NCBI GenBank assembly: GCA_036821185.1
Contig: DAISKD010000001.1
Coordinates: 248,001-312,000 of the forward strand
Source of the DNA: CALJTV01 sp036821185
GTDB lineage: Bacteria > Chloroflexota > Dehalococcoidia > GIF9 > UBA5629
Length of the DNA: 64,000 nucleotides
Reading direction: 5' to 3'
A program made the position numbers and the translations under genes. The notes beneath the pieces are model-generated. The model worked only from the letters and a program-made list of their open reading frames with translations. It was not told the origin of the DNA and made no database searches. Below, one piece after another: positions 1-8,109 of the stretch; the stretch's first letter is position 1; each line of letters starts with the position of its first letter.

Positions 1-2310
1 GCGCCTGCTTCGCCTAACATACCAGTTGGAAAGCTCATCGACGAACAATTCTATCTTCCGACCAGCGGTCGTTGGGTCATAGTGGTCTAAAGCTCCATCC
101 ACCTCGAGAATAAGCTGGTTGAGCCGGGAGAGTATCCACCTGTCTAGGTCATGTAACGAGACCTCTGATCCCGAGGTCGGATCAAAGCGGTCGATGTTGG
201 CATACATTACAAAGAAAGCGTACGTATTCCATAAAGTAAGCGAAAAGTTACGCAAAACTTCCTCCACCCCCCCGCCGGAAAAACGCCGGACATTGCCAGG
301 AGGTGATGAGGTAAACAAGTACCAGCGTAAAGCGTCGGCACCGTAGCTATTGAGCACAGACCAAGGATCAACTACATTGCCCCTGGCTTTGCTCATCTTC
401 TCTCCTTGTGCATCTAAGATATGTCCCAAGCAAATAACGTTTCTAAAACTGGGGCTGTCGAAAAGCAGAGTGGAGATTGCATGTAGGCTATAAAACCATC
501 CCCGCGTTTGGTCAACTGCCTCACAGATATAGTCAGCTGGAAAGCCACGCCTAAAGACATCCTGATTTTCGAAAGGATAGTGCCACTGGGCAAAGGGCAT
601 AGCGCCAGAATCGAACCAGCAATCGATGACCTCGCTCAGCCGCTTCATCTTGCCGCCACACTGATCGCATAAAAAGGTGATGTTGTCCACAAAAGGACGG
701 TGAAGGTCTAGCGGGTCTGCAATTCCATTTATGCCCGGCTTGCTTTGGAGTTCAGTAACACCGCCAACACATTCGTACTTGCCACAGTGCTCGCAATTCC
801 AGATATTCAGTGGCGTACCCCAGTAGCGCTCGCGTGAAAACGCCCAATCGACGTTATTTTCCAGCCAGTTACCAAAACGCCCGTGCTTTATGTACTCTGG
901 GTACCAGTTGATCTCCTCATTCCGGGCAATCAGAGCAGCTTTCTTTACCGAAGTCCTGATATACCAGCTCCTTTTGGCGTAATAGAGGAGGGGCGACTCG
1001 CATCGCCAACAGAACGGATAGGTGTGGACTATACGTTCACTACGATAAAGCAAACCGCGTGATCTGAGGTCTTGAAGCACCAGGGGGTCAGCTTCCTTAA
1101 CAAACTTTCCCGAAAACGAATACTTGCCAGTAACACGCCCGTCGAGGTCTACCGGCTGCACGAAGTCCAGTCCGTTCTCTTTACCCGCCTCAAAATCGAC
1201 CTCCCCAAATGCTGGAGCAATATGAACTATTCCTGTCCCTTCGTCCAGAGACACAAAGTCCCCAGTGATAACAGGATACGCTAGGTCCTCTTTCTCCTGT
1301 TGTAGAGTGAGCATTTCATAGGTGGGCGTTTCTTCAGCGCCCTGGACATTAAAATGCCACCTCACCACTCCAAAATGGTGCGGGTTAAAAAGTGGCTCAT
1401 AATATAAGCCCACAAGCTCGGAACCAGAAATGCTCCCCTTCATTTCATACCCATCGAGCCCAACCTTTTGCGCCAGTGCTTCCGCCATAATCAGATACTC
1501 GGCCCCATTGTCAAATAGACCATACTTGGCGTCCGAGGCTACAGCCAAAGCTGTGTTGCCTGGCAGTGTCCACGGCGTCGTTGTCCAGACAAGGAAAAAG
1601 ACAGGTTTGTCCCACGGGACCCTATCCAACTGAGAGGAGACAATTTTCCCGGGAGTCACCAAGCCTCGAATGAGTTTGAATTTTATGTAAACGGACGGGT
1701 CATCGGCATCGTCTTTGTAGCCTAGTGCCACCTCATGTGAACTCAACGAGGTGCCGCATCTGGGACAATGCGGGGTCACCCGGTACCCCTGGTAGATAAG
1801 GCCCTTGTCCCACAGTTGTTTTAGCGCCCACCAGCAAGACTCGATATAGCTATTGTCTAAAGTCTTGTAAGCATCATTCAGGTCGACCCAGAATCCAATA
1901 CGTTCAGTGAGAGCCTCCCAGTCCTCGATGTAGCTGAACACGCTTTGGCGGCAAAGCTTGTTGAACTCCGCCACACCGAACTGCTCGATCTGCGCCTTGT
2001 TAGTAAAGCCAAGGGCTTTTTCTACCTCCAGTTCTACGGGCAGACCATGGGTATCCCAGCCGCCTTTTCGCGGTGCGTAATACCCTTTCATCGTCTTATA
2101 TCTAGGGATAACATCTTTGAACACGCGAGACAGCACGTGATGAATTCCGGGCTTGCCGTTGGCAGTCGGAGGTCCTTCATACAAAGTAAACTGGGGGCAG
2201 CCTGCTCTGATGTTCAGGCTCTTTTGAAAGATTTGGCGTTCCCGCCAGAATTCAAGGACACTACTTTCCAGCTGTGGAAAATTTACTTTGCTATTTACCT
2301 GGCGAAACAT
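1..2310 (-). CDS. ileS: Isoleucyl-tRNA synthetase, 3'-truncated by window edge
   Basis: Charges tRNA-Ile with isoleucine in the cytoplasm. Reading leftward from an ATG at 2310, the first 770 residues are present and the gene runs off the window; full-length enzymes of this family have about 900-1050 residues, so the anticodon-binding end is missing here. The N-terminus has the class I signature GKPGIHH at about residues 52-58, preceded by EGPPTAN. A WTTTPWTLPGNTALAV block marks the editing domain. The KMSKS loop appears as KMSKA near residue 638 (about position 390). It begins 2 nt after the jag stop, so it is probably the last gene of the ribosomal-protein/yidC cluster. No T-box leader is seen in front of it. 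Confidence 0.97.
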   Translation of the reverse strand, partial: MFRQVNSKVNFPQLESSVLEFWRERQIFQKSLNIRAGCPQFTLYEGPPTANGKPGIHHVLSRVFKDVIPRYKTMKGYYAPRKGGWDTHGLPVELEVEKALGFTNKAQIEQFGVAEFNKLCRQSVFSYIEDWEALTERIGFWVDLNDAYKTLDNSYIESCWWALKQLWDKGLIYQGYRVTPHCPRCGTSLSSHEVALGYKDDADDPSVYIKFKLIRGLVTPGKIVSSQLDRVPWDKPVFFLVWTTTPWTLPGNTALAVASDAKYGLFDNGAEYLIMAEALAQKVGLDGYEMKGSISGSELVGLYYEPLFNPHHFGVVRWHFNVQGAEETPTYEMLTLQQEKEDLAYPVITGDFVSLDEGTGIVHIAPAFGEVDFEAGKENGLDFVQPVDLDGRVTGKYSFSGKFVKEADPLVLQDLRSRGLLYRSERIVHTYPFCWRCESPLLYYAKRSWYIRTSVKKAALIARNEEINWYPEYIKHGRFGNWLENNVDWAFSRERYWGTPLNIWNCEHCGKYECVGGVTELQSKPGINGIADPLDLHRPFVDNITFLCDQCGGKMKRLSEVIDCWFDSGAMPFAQWHYPFENQDVFRRGFPADYICEAVDQTRGWFYSLHAISTLLFDSPSFRNVICLGHILDAQGEKMSKARGNVVDPWSVLNSYGADALRWYLFTSSPPGNVRRFSGGGVEEVLRNFSLTLWNTYAFFVMYANIDRFDPTSGSEVSLHDLDRWILSRLNQLILEVDGALDHYDPTTAGRKIELFVDELSNWYVRRSRR

Positions 2311-2312
2311 CG

Positions 2313-2960
2313 CTAACGCTTTTTAGGGAAAATAGCTACCTTTCGTTTCTCGCCCTCGCCCATGCTCTGTGTGGTGACATCCGGGTTGTCGGCAAGGGCG
2401 AGGTGAATTACACGTCGTTCATCTGCAGGCATTGGCTCCAGGGTTATGACCCTCCGTCCCCGCTTCGCCTGTTCAGCCAACCTGAGCGCTAGACTACGCA
2501 GCGATTCGTAACGGCGTTTTTTATACCCAGCTACATCAACGTTTATTGGTACCCAAATTTTCAGCTTCTCGGACACAATAAGCCTGACCAGGTACTGCAA
2601 GCTGGCAAGCGTCTGTCCTCGACGTCCTATCAATACCCCCAGGTCATCGCCATTGATATCGAGGCTTACTGGCATACCCCCGCTGGATGGAGATGCTATA
2701 GAAACTTCTGCTTCCATACCCATATACTTAAGAAGACTGGTCAAAACATCCTTAGCCAACGCAGGTATATCTGCCCGTTTAGACTGTGGCTGTAGCAACT
2801 TCACCTTGACTCTAGCCTCTTCAGCACCAACACCTAACAGCCCAGCCCTACCCTTTTTTAGGACAACCACTTCCACTTCGTCCTCTGTTACCCCAAGTTG
2901 TTCCAATGCCTTACTGACAGCTTCGTCTACCGTTCTACCACTGACCTCTAGCTCCTTCAT
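2313..2960 (-). CDS. jag: RNA-binding protein Jag/KhpB (Jag-N, KH, R3H)
   Basis: 215 residues. The N-terminal Jag domain (about residues 1-55) carries the typical GLLGVG segment. A KH domain follows, with the GxxG loop visible as IGRRGQT. A C-terminal R3H domain contains the ADERRVIH segment. This is the usual SpoIIIJ-associated architecture, a cytoplasmic RNA-binding protein that partners KhpA in bacteria where it has been studied. It overlaps the end of yidC by 4 nt and ends 2 nt before ileS, so all three are probably cotranscribed. Identification rests on domain order plus the yidC-jag pairing. Confidence 0.95.
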   Translation of the reverse strand: MKELEVSGRTVDEAVSKALEQLGVTEDEVEVVVLKKGRAGLLGVGAEEARVKVKLLQPQSKRADIPALAKDVLTSLLKYMGMEAEVSIASPSSGGMPVSLDINGDDLGVLIGRRGQTLASLQYLVRLIVSEKLKIWVPINVDVAGYKKRRYESLRSLALRLAEQAKRGRRVITLEPMPADERRVIHLALADNPDVTTQSMGEGEKRKVAIFPKKR

Positions 2961-3817
2961 TTTCGGAAGAACCCCCCTTTCCTAGCTTCAGCCGCCTTGC
3001 TGATGACCTTGGACTCTTCAACCCCTTTCTTTAGCACTTTTGACGGAGGCTTAGAAGCAGTAACATCACGCCCAGAGGCGGGTTTATCGCTAACCGACGG
3101 CCTGCGCAGGTAACCCCAACCCCCACCCACGAAATACTGGATGACTATTCCCACCACATTAGAGACCACCCAGTACAACGCCAGTCCGCTGGGGAAAGAA
3201 AGGGTGAATAGAGCAAACATCAGAGGCATCATCATTAGCGTCATATTATTCACAGATTGCTGGCGGGGGTCAGCAGCAGGCGGCGTCACCATCTTCTGCT
3301 GCACCCACATCGTTGCTCCAACCAGCAAAGCTAAAATCAGATTGGGGTCCGGTTTGGACAATTGTAACCATAAAAAACGCTCGTTCAAGGGTACAGCACG
3401 TGTCACCAAATCCCAAGAATAAAGATGCTGGGCAAGGTTTAATAGGTTCTCCGGGGTCGCTGCCAGTGCCTGCATTATGGACTGATAGAGAACAATCCAG
3501 ATAGGTAACTGGACGAGCAATGGCCATAAACAACCAAGAGGGTTCACCCCGGCTTCCCGATACAGCTTTATCATTTCCTGCTGCAATTTCTGTTGGTCCT
3601 TGGCATATTTTTTCTGCAGTTCCTGAAGTTTGGGCTGCAACTCCTGAATTGCTTTTGTCGACTTGGTTTGGCGCAGAGTAAGAGGTAACAACGCTATACG
3701 AGTAACCACCGTAAAAACGATGATGGCTAACCCGAAGCTACCACCTAGAATGGAACATAACGCAATTAGACTATTTAATATAGGCTCGAGAATTATCGTA
3801 TTCCACAACTCAGCCAT
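2957..3817 (-). CDS. yidC: Membrane protein insertase YidC
   Basis: 286 residues, the short form lacking the large periplasmic domain of Gram-negative YidC. Several hydrophobic segments are visible: about residues 13-45, then the segment starting WPLLVQLPIWIVLYQSI, and two more in the ALLVGATMW and MPLMFALFTLSFPSGLALYWVVSN regions. A basic, coiled stretch rich in K and Q (about residues 55-85) matches the cytoplasmic hairpin. The C-terminal tail is lysine-rich, as in ribosome-binding YidC homologues. It inserts membrane proteins alone or with SecYEG. It lies between the PQQ-propeller lipoprotein gene and jag. Confidence 0.96.
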   Translation of the reverse strand: MAELWNTIILEPILNSLIALCSILGGSFGLAIIVFTVVTRIALLPLTLRQTKSTKAIQELQPKLQELQKKYAKDQQKLQQEMIKLYREAGVNPLGCLWPLLVQLPIWIVLYQSIMQALAATPENLLNLAQHLYSWDLVTRAVPLNERFLWLQLSKPDPNLILALLVGATMWVQQKMVTPPAADPRQQSVNNMTLMMMPLMFALFTLSFPSGLALYWVVSNVVGIVIQYFVGGGWGYLRRPSVSDKPASGRDVTASKPPSKVLKKGVEESKVISKAAEARKGGFFRK

Positions 3818-3824
3818 GACCGGC

Positions 3825-5057
3825 CTACTTTACGACCGTTGACAATTTCCAAGCTACTTCACCCAGTTCTACGTCGACCCCGTAGATACACCTGTCTCTG
3901 GCATGTACGTAAACCATGTCATCCACCACACACAAAGGCGCTACGATTTGGGAGCCAATGGCGACTGTTTGCAACAGACCACCGTCTTGAACTCTCAGCA
4001 CATGTATTTTCCCTGACATCGAAGCCACTACAAGTCCTTTGGCAGTCAAAACAGGACCGGCTATAATCGGCGCATCGGTAGAAAACTCCCATAGCTTCTC
4101 TCCCTCAGCCATAGTTGTGTCAGCCTTCAAAGCATAAACCTTCTTGTCCAGACAACCTGCATAGACCACACCGTCTTTAACCACCGGTGTAGCCCAAAAC
4201 CAACCTCCGCCTTTGAACTTCCATACCAAATTGCCGGTTGCCGCATCAAGGGCATAAAGGTAATGGTCAAAAGTACCAAAAAACAACCTGCCACCTGATA
4301 CTACCACGGATGAGGCAATCGAAGCTGGGAACTCCTTCTGCCAAAGTAATGTGCCATCTTGAGCAGACAGAGCAAAAAGTTTATGCTCGTAATTACTGAC
4401 GTATAGAACACTATCTGCGATTGCTGGCGATGTCCATATCTTCCCTCCAGTGTCATAAACCCACTTTTTTTCGCCGTATATGACATCCAGGGCATAAACC
4501 TTACCGTCTGAACTACCCAAGAACAACATATCGTCATACAACACTGGGGTGCCCACAACAGCACCTATCGACTCAAGGACGCTGGGATAGACCCACTCCC
4601 CCTTTGACCTCATAGGCGCGCCTTCGGCATATCCGGGAATAACCCTATTAACCGCTAGTATCCTGCCACTATCACCGAAGTAAGTAGCAACATATACAAG
4701 ATCACCTCTCACCAATGGTGTAGCATAAATATTAATCACTGGAGACGGCGAAGCGCAGGCGGGACCACACATCGGTCTCGCCAGGCCAAAGGCAGGGATT
4801 TTAAATACCCACTCACCAGCATCAGGAAACGGTAGATTCTCGCTTCGGGCGGATGGATCGACTGTCAGCAACTTACCATCCATAGAACCAACAAAAAGGG
4901 TACCATTGTAATGACTAATGCCGGACCAGCCCTGCCACTCCGGATTGGTACAACCAGCAATAGCCAACACGATCAGGATAATAAGTGCTAGGATAGACAT
5001 TTTGGCCAGTTTTGAAAGACTAAACATCAGCATCATTCTCAGGGACAAAATTGCCAC
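3825..5057 (-). CDS. PQQ-type beta-propeller lipoprotein
   Basis: Up to 410 residues. The N-terminus has a hydrophobic signal segment ending in a lipobox (LAIAGC, cysteine near residue 36), so the mature protein should be lipid-anchored outside the cytoplasmic membrane. The rest is a series of PQQ-like blades with repeated patterns such as VYALD, G.LLW and W..P.V.DG.VY. BamB and related scaffold proteins use this fold. The assigned start is a GTG directly after the yidD stop; internal ATG codons 8-9 residues later are also possible. It separates yidD from yidC, where I would expect the two to be adjacent. A role in envelope-protein insertion or folding is only suggested by position. Confidence 0.85.
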   Translation of the reverse strand: MAILSLRMMLMFSLSKLAKMSILALIILIVLAIAGCTNPEWQGWSGISHYNGTLFVGSMDGKLLTVDPSARSENLPFPDAGEWVFKIPAFGLARPMCGPACASPSPVINIYATPLVRGDLVYVATYFGDSGRILAVNRVIPGYAEGAPMRSKGEWVYPSVLESIGAVVGTPVLYDDMLFLGSSDGKVYALDVIYGEKKWVYDTGGKIWTSPAIADSVLYVSNYEHKLFALSAQDGTLLWQKEFPASIASSVVVSGGRLFFGTFDHYLYALDAATGNLVWKFKGGGWFWATPVVKDGVVYAGCLDKKVYALKADTTMAEGEKLWEFSTDAPIIAGPVLTAKGLVVASMSGKIHVLRVQDGGLLQTVAIGSQIVAPLCVVDDMVYVHARDRCIYGVDVELGEVAWKLSTVVK

Positions 5058-5267
5058 TTATGGCACCGGGTCATAGCCACCCTCGGACCAAGGGTGACAG
5101 CGTGCCAGACGTTTTACAGCAAACCAAGCACCTCTGACCAAGCCATACTTCCATATAGCCTCGTAGGTATACTGGGAACACGTAGGGACAAAACGGCAAG
5201 AGGGTGGAGTGACCCGCGAAATTGTCAGTTGGTAGAATTTAATCAGCCATAGCGTTAGCTGTCGCAT
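5058..5267 (-). CDS. yidD: Membrane protein insertion efficiency factor YidD
   Basis: 69 residues, the standard length. The family signature is clear: LIKFYQLTISRVTPPSCRF, then PTCSQYTYEAI, and a C-terminal RCHPWSEGGYDPVP. The protein is a small amphipathic membrane-associated factor that helps YidC-dependent insertion. It overlaps the 3' end of rnpA by 29 nt in another frame, the conserved arrangement of this pair. Its TAA stop is followed immediately by the start of the propeller lipoprotein. Confidence 0.96.
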   Translation of the reverse strand: MRQLTLWLIKFYQLTISRVTPPSCRFVPTCSQYTYEAIWKYGLVRGAWFAVKRLARCHPWSEGGYDPVP

Positions 5268-5598
5268 TCTCTTCTAGCAAGCGGGCCTGCTTCAACAGCC
5301 CGTTGATTGCCTCCCTGATCGTTTGATAACTAGCACTAGCTGCTCCCTTTCGGGCGATGAATACTATATCCCAGCCAGGCCTTATACGCAAGATGCGCAC
5401 ACTCTCTTTTATCAGGCGACGTACCCTATTACGTACCACCGCTTTACCAATCCGCCTACCCACAGAAAACCCTAGCCTAGTAACACCAAGCTGGTTAGGT
5501 AAAGCTTTTACTACCACAAGGTCATTCGCCCAGGTTCTGCCAGAACTATATACTAAAGAATATTGGGCTCTGGTCTTCAGAGCCCAGTAACCTCGCAT
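5239..5598 (-). CDS. rnpA: Ribonuclease P protein component
   Basis: 119 residues. This is the small protein subunit of RNase P, which matures tRNA 5' ends together with the RNA subunit (not in this window). The family signature RNRVRRLIKE is present near the middle, preceded by GFSVGRRIGKAV. It begins just after rpmH, the conserved rpmH-rnpA arrangement, and overlaps yidD. Length and motif agree with the family. Confidence 0.96.
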   Translation of the reverse strand: MRGYWALKTRAQYSLVYSSGRTWANDLVVVKALPNQLGVTRLGFSVGRRIGKAVVRNRVRRLIKESVRILRIRPGWDIVFIARKGAASASYQTIREAINGLLKQARLLEENATANAMAD

Positions 5599-5602
5599 AT
5601 CA

Positions 5603-5743
5603 TTAAACAGGCGTAAGTTGCCATCTTCCTTTGAGGCGCCGCGCTTTTAAAACCCTCCGTCCACCACGGCTAGACATTCTAGCCTGAAAACCATGTGTGC
5701 GCTTTCTCTTCAGCCTTTTAGGTTGATACGTCCTCTTAGGCAT
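5603..5743 (-). CDS. rpmH: 50S ribosomal protein L34
   Basis: A 46-residue basic protein found by reading the minus strand from an ATG at 5743 to a TAA at 5603. It begins MPKRTYQPKRLKRKRTHGF and continues with RMSSRGGRRVLKARRLKGR, the diagnostic L34 pattern. It lies 4 nt upstream of rnpA, as in most bacteria. L34 is a structural component of the large ribosomal subunit. Confidence 0.97.
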   Translation of the reverse strand: MPKRTYQPKRLKRKRTHGFQARMSSRGGRRVLKARRLKGRWQLTPV

Positions 5744-5760
5744 AACAAGTTTTCCTCTTA

Positions 5761-6051
5761 TTATCCTTCGGAGATATCGCTAGGGCGAAGGTGATCTGGA
5801 GTATAGGGCAACAACGCCAAAAAACGTGCCCTTTTTATTGCTACAGCCAACTGCCGCTGGTGCTTGGCACAAGCTCCTGTTCGCCTGCGCGTCTCGATCT
5901 TAGCCCAGCTGGACAGATAACGCTGTAACCTGGAGACATCCTTGTAATCGATCTCGAACTTCTCTTTACAGAAGGGACACACCTTTGGCTTAAAAACAAA
6001 GCGCCTTCCTTTTTCTTTTATCTCTTTGACGGCTCCTTCTGCTTCAGTCAT
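5761..6051 (-). CDS. rpsR: 30S ribosomal protein S18, zinc-ribbon type
   Basis: 96 residues. It matches S18 through the IDYKDVSRLQRYLS segment and the GACAKHQRQLAVAIKRARFLALLPY C-terminal region, of which the ACAKHQ part is most typical. A CPFC pair near residue 26 together with the downstream C..H suggests the zinc-binding (C+) form. S18 binds S6 on the 30S platform. It is the third gene of the rpsF-ssb-rpsR operon. Confidence 0.96.
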   Translation of the reverse strand: MTEAEGAVKEIKEKGRRFVFKPKVCPFCKEKFEIDYKDVSRLQRYLSSWAKIETRRRTGACAKHQRQLAVAIKRARFLALLPYTPDHLRPSDISEG

Positions 6052-6078
6052 ACTTCAACCTCGCTTTCCGCTAACGGC

Positions 6079-6489
6079 TCAAAAAGGCAGGTCTTCTGGT
6101 TCGACATCTTCGCTCACCGCATCACCTGGTAGCTCATCAGCGGGAAAAGATGCAGCGGCCTGCCTATCCAAAAACAATACCCTGCTGGCTATAACCTCGG
6201 CGGTCACGCGCTTTTGCCCATCCCGCCCCTCCCAAGCACGGGTCCTCAAGCTGCCTTCCACATACACCCGCTGTCCTTTGGTCAAGAATTGATTGCAGCT
6301 CTCAGCTTGCTTCCGCCAGGTAACAATGGTGAACCACTCGGTCTCCTGTTTCCGCTCACCATCAGCAGTAGTATAAACACGGTTAGTCGCCAAGCGAAAT
6401 GAAGTGACGGGATTACCACTCGGCGTAAAGCGCATCTCAGGGTCGGTGCCCACATTGCCTATAAGTATGATCTTATTCAGACTGACCAT
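6079..6489 (-). CDS. ssb: Single-stranded DNA-binding protein
   Basis: 136 residues with an N-terminal OB-fold that starts MVSLNKIILIGNVGTDPEMR, a classic SSB opening. The acidic C-terminal tip ends EPEDLPF, the peptide through which SSB recruits repair and replication partners. It sits between rpsF and rpsR, the common rpsF-ssb-rpsR operon. It protects single-stranded DNA during replication, repair and possibly uptake by ComEA/ComEC, which are encoded near the other end of the window. Confidence 0.97.
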   Translation of the reverse strand: MVSLNKIILIGNVGTDPEMRFTPSGNPVTSFRLATNRVYTTADGERKQETEWFTIVTWRKQAESCNQFLTKGQRVYVEGSLRTRAWEGRDGQKRVTAEVIASRVLFLDRQAAASFPADELPGDAVSEDVEPEDLPF

Positions 6490-6501
6490 CCCAGTCCCAA
6501 G

Positions 6502-6789
6502 CTACTTATCGATTTTCACCAGCAGATGGCGTAAGACCTCTTCCCACAACTTAAGACTGTTTTCCAGCTCCTTTGCTGACGAAGGTTGAAGCTTGACTTT
6601 AGCCAGCAAATAATTGCCTTCGTAACACCTCTTTATCGGATAAGCTAATTTTCGCCTTCCCCACTCAACTGTCTCTTCCACAACACCGCCGATACCGTTC
6701 ACCAGACCTTTAAGTCTGTCTATAAACCCACTCACCCCACCATCCGCTAGCTCGGGGCTAAGTATAACAACAAGTTCGTAGTATCTCAT
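6502..6789 (-). CDS. rpsF: 30S ribosomal protein S6
   Basis: 95 residues from the ATG at 6789, beginning MRYYELVVILSPE and containing VEWGRRKLAYPIKRCYEGNY, typical of S6. An upstream in-frame ATG at 6825 would add 12 residues, but it overlaps the -10 box of the operon promoter and so probably lies outside the transcript. S6 pairs with S18 on the 30S subunit. It is the first gene of an operon that continues through ssb and rpsR and perhaps further. The 5' leader would be only about 30 nt, which leaves little room for a structured S6:S18 autoregulatory site. Confidence 0.95.
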   Translation of the reverse strand: MRYYELVVILSPELADGGVSGFIDRLKGLVNGIGGVVEETVEWGRRKLAYPIKRCYEGNYLLAKVKLQPSSAKELENSLKLWEEVLRHLLVKIDK

Positions 6790-6823
6790 CTTATTAACTA
6801 CTGTGAGACTAATAACTTGACCC

Positions 6824-6853
6824 ATTATAGCACATCAACCTACACAGCTACAA
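6824..6853 (-). promoter_or_regulatory. Promoter of the rpsF-ssb-rpsR operon
   Basis: On the minus strand a perfect TATAAT (6824-6829), preceded by TGC as an extended -10, lies 18 bp from a TTGTAG -35 box (6848-6853). It is about 30 nt upstream of the rpsF start at 6789. It lies back to back with the promoter of the ychF-like gene. Confidence 0.7.
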
Positions 6854-6873
6854 CACATTAAAGGTAACAAGCC

Positions 6874-6902
6874 TTGCATTTTTACCACGCCTAGCCTATA
6901 GT
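6874..6902 (+). promoter_or_regulatory. Promoter of the ychF-like gene
   Basis: TTGCAT (6874-6879) and TATAGT (6897-6902) are separated by 17 bp. Transcription would begin close to 6909, leaving a very short leader that still includes the GGGGGT ribosome-binding site at 6910-6915. Confidence 0.6.
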
Positions 6903-6920
6903 GAAATACGGGGGTCAGAC

Positions 6921-8021
6921 TTGGAGATCAGCATCATCGGTTTGCCCAAAAGCGGCAAGACAACCATATTCAATGCCTTAACTAGACGGAGTATAACCTC
7001 AGAACCTTCGACCTCGAGTAAGCTGGCCCCAAGCATCGGCATAGCTAAGGTCCCTGAACTAAGATTGGAGGTTTTGGGGAAAATCTTCCATCCAAAGAAG
7101 ATAACCTTTGCTGAAATACGATACACCGATACTGCAGGGACCACAAAAGACTTTGGGAAAAAGGGGGGAATAGAAGGACAGTTGCTGAACTATATAAGCA
7201 AAGCCGATGCACTCCTTCACGTAGTAAGGGCATTCAAGGATGAGCGCGTTCCCCACGTAGATGGAAGCATTGACCCCGATCGGGACATAGCAACAATGAA
7301 TCTGGAACTCATTTTCTCAGACCTGTCAATTATCGAACGAAGGCTACAGCGCATTCAAGAGATTCTAAAAGGCGCAAAGACACAAGAGCGTGACTTGCTT
7401 ACCAAGGAACAAGTCCTTTTGCACAAAGTAAAAATATGGTTAGAAAAAGAAAAGCCAATCCGAGAACAGGAACTGAATCCTGACGAATTGCATAGCCTTG
7501 CCAACTACCAGTTTTTAACCGCCAAGCCCAGGCTGGTTGTGATGAATATCGATGAGAGTCAAATAGCGCAGTGCTCGGCCATAGAGGCCGAACTCCGTCG
7601 ACGACACTCCGATACACACTTCCAAGTTCTTGCAATCTGCGGTAAGCTGGAGATGGAATTGGGCCAACTAAGCGAAAGCGAAGCTAAAGAATTCCGCACT
7701 GCCATGGGTTTGGGCGAGCCAGCACCTGATCGCATTGTTAGAGCATCATACGAATTATTAGGTCTGATCTCCTTTTTTACTACCGTATCAGATGAATTGA
7801 GAGCATGGGCAATCCCCAAAGGTACTACAGCCTTGAAGGCAGCTGGCAAAATACACTCCGATATAGAGAAAGGATTCATCAAAGCCGAGGTGCTGAGCTT
7901 TAAAGATCTGCAAAGATGTGGCAGTCTTGCCGAAGCCCGGAGACAGGGGCTCCTGAGGTTAGAAGGCAAAAACTATATTGTCGAAGACGGTGACATCATA
8001 ACATTCCTGTTCAACGTTTGA
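6921..8021 (+). CDS. ychF: YchF-family GTP/ATP-binding protein with TGS domain
   Basis: 366 residues. An Obg/YchF-type G domain starts at the N-terminus with the P-loop GLPKSGKTT (about residues 7-15) and the DTAG switch II motif near residue 74. A helical insertion follows. The C-terminal TGS domain covers the last 80 or so residues (GTTALKAAGKIHSDIEKGFIKAEV and the ending EDGDIITFLFNV). The start is a TTG at 6921, supported by GGGGGT 5 nt upstream and a promoter just before it. YchF proteins bind ribosomes and hydrolyse ATP or GTP. The gene is monocistronic and convergent with the malic enzyme gene. Confidence 0.85.
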   Translation: MEISIIGLPKSGKTTIFNALTRRSITSEPSTSSKLAPSIGIAKVPELRLEVLGKIFHPKKITFAEIRYTDTAGTTKDFGKKGGIEGQLLNYISKADALLHVVRAFKDERVPHVDGSIDPDRDIATMNLELIFSDLSIIERRLQRIQEILKGAKTQERDLLTKEQVLLHKVKIWLEKEKPIREQELNPDELHSLANYQFLTAKPRLVVMNIDESQIAQCSAIEAELRRRHSDTHFQVLAICGKLEMELGQLSESEAKEFRTAMGLGEPAPDRIVRASYELLGLISFFTTVSDELRAWAIPKGTTALKAAGKIHSDIEKGFIKAEVLSFKDLQRCGSLAEARRQGLLRLEGKNYIVEDGDIITFLFNV

Positions 8022-8109
8022 GCACAAGAGAATAATCAACGGTACCATTGCCATCGGACATCTGTCTATTTAGAACAAAGCCACAATACAAACGCTAGCG
8101 GCAGGTAAA

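Noticed and set aside
6790..6823. S6:S18 autoregulatory leader
   Set aside because: The leader predicted from the promoter is only about 30 nt and no hairpin with the expected loop is seen.
6790..6825. Twelve-residue N-terminal extension of S6
   Set aside because: Its ATG is part of the -10 box of the operon promoter, so it should not be transcribed; S6 homologues start at MRYYE.
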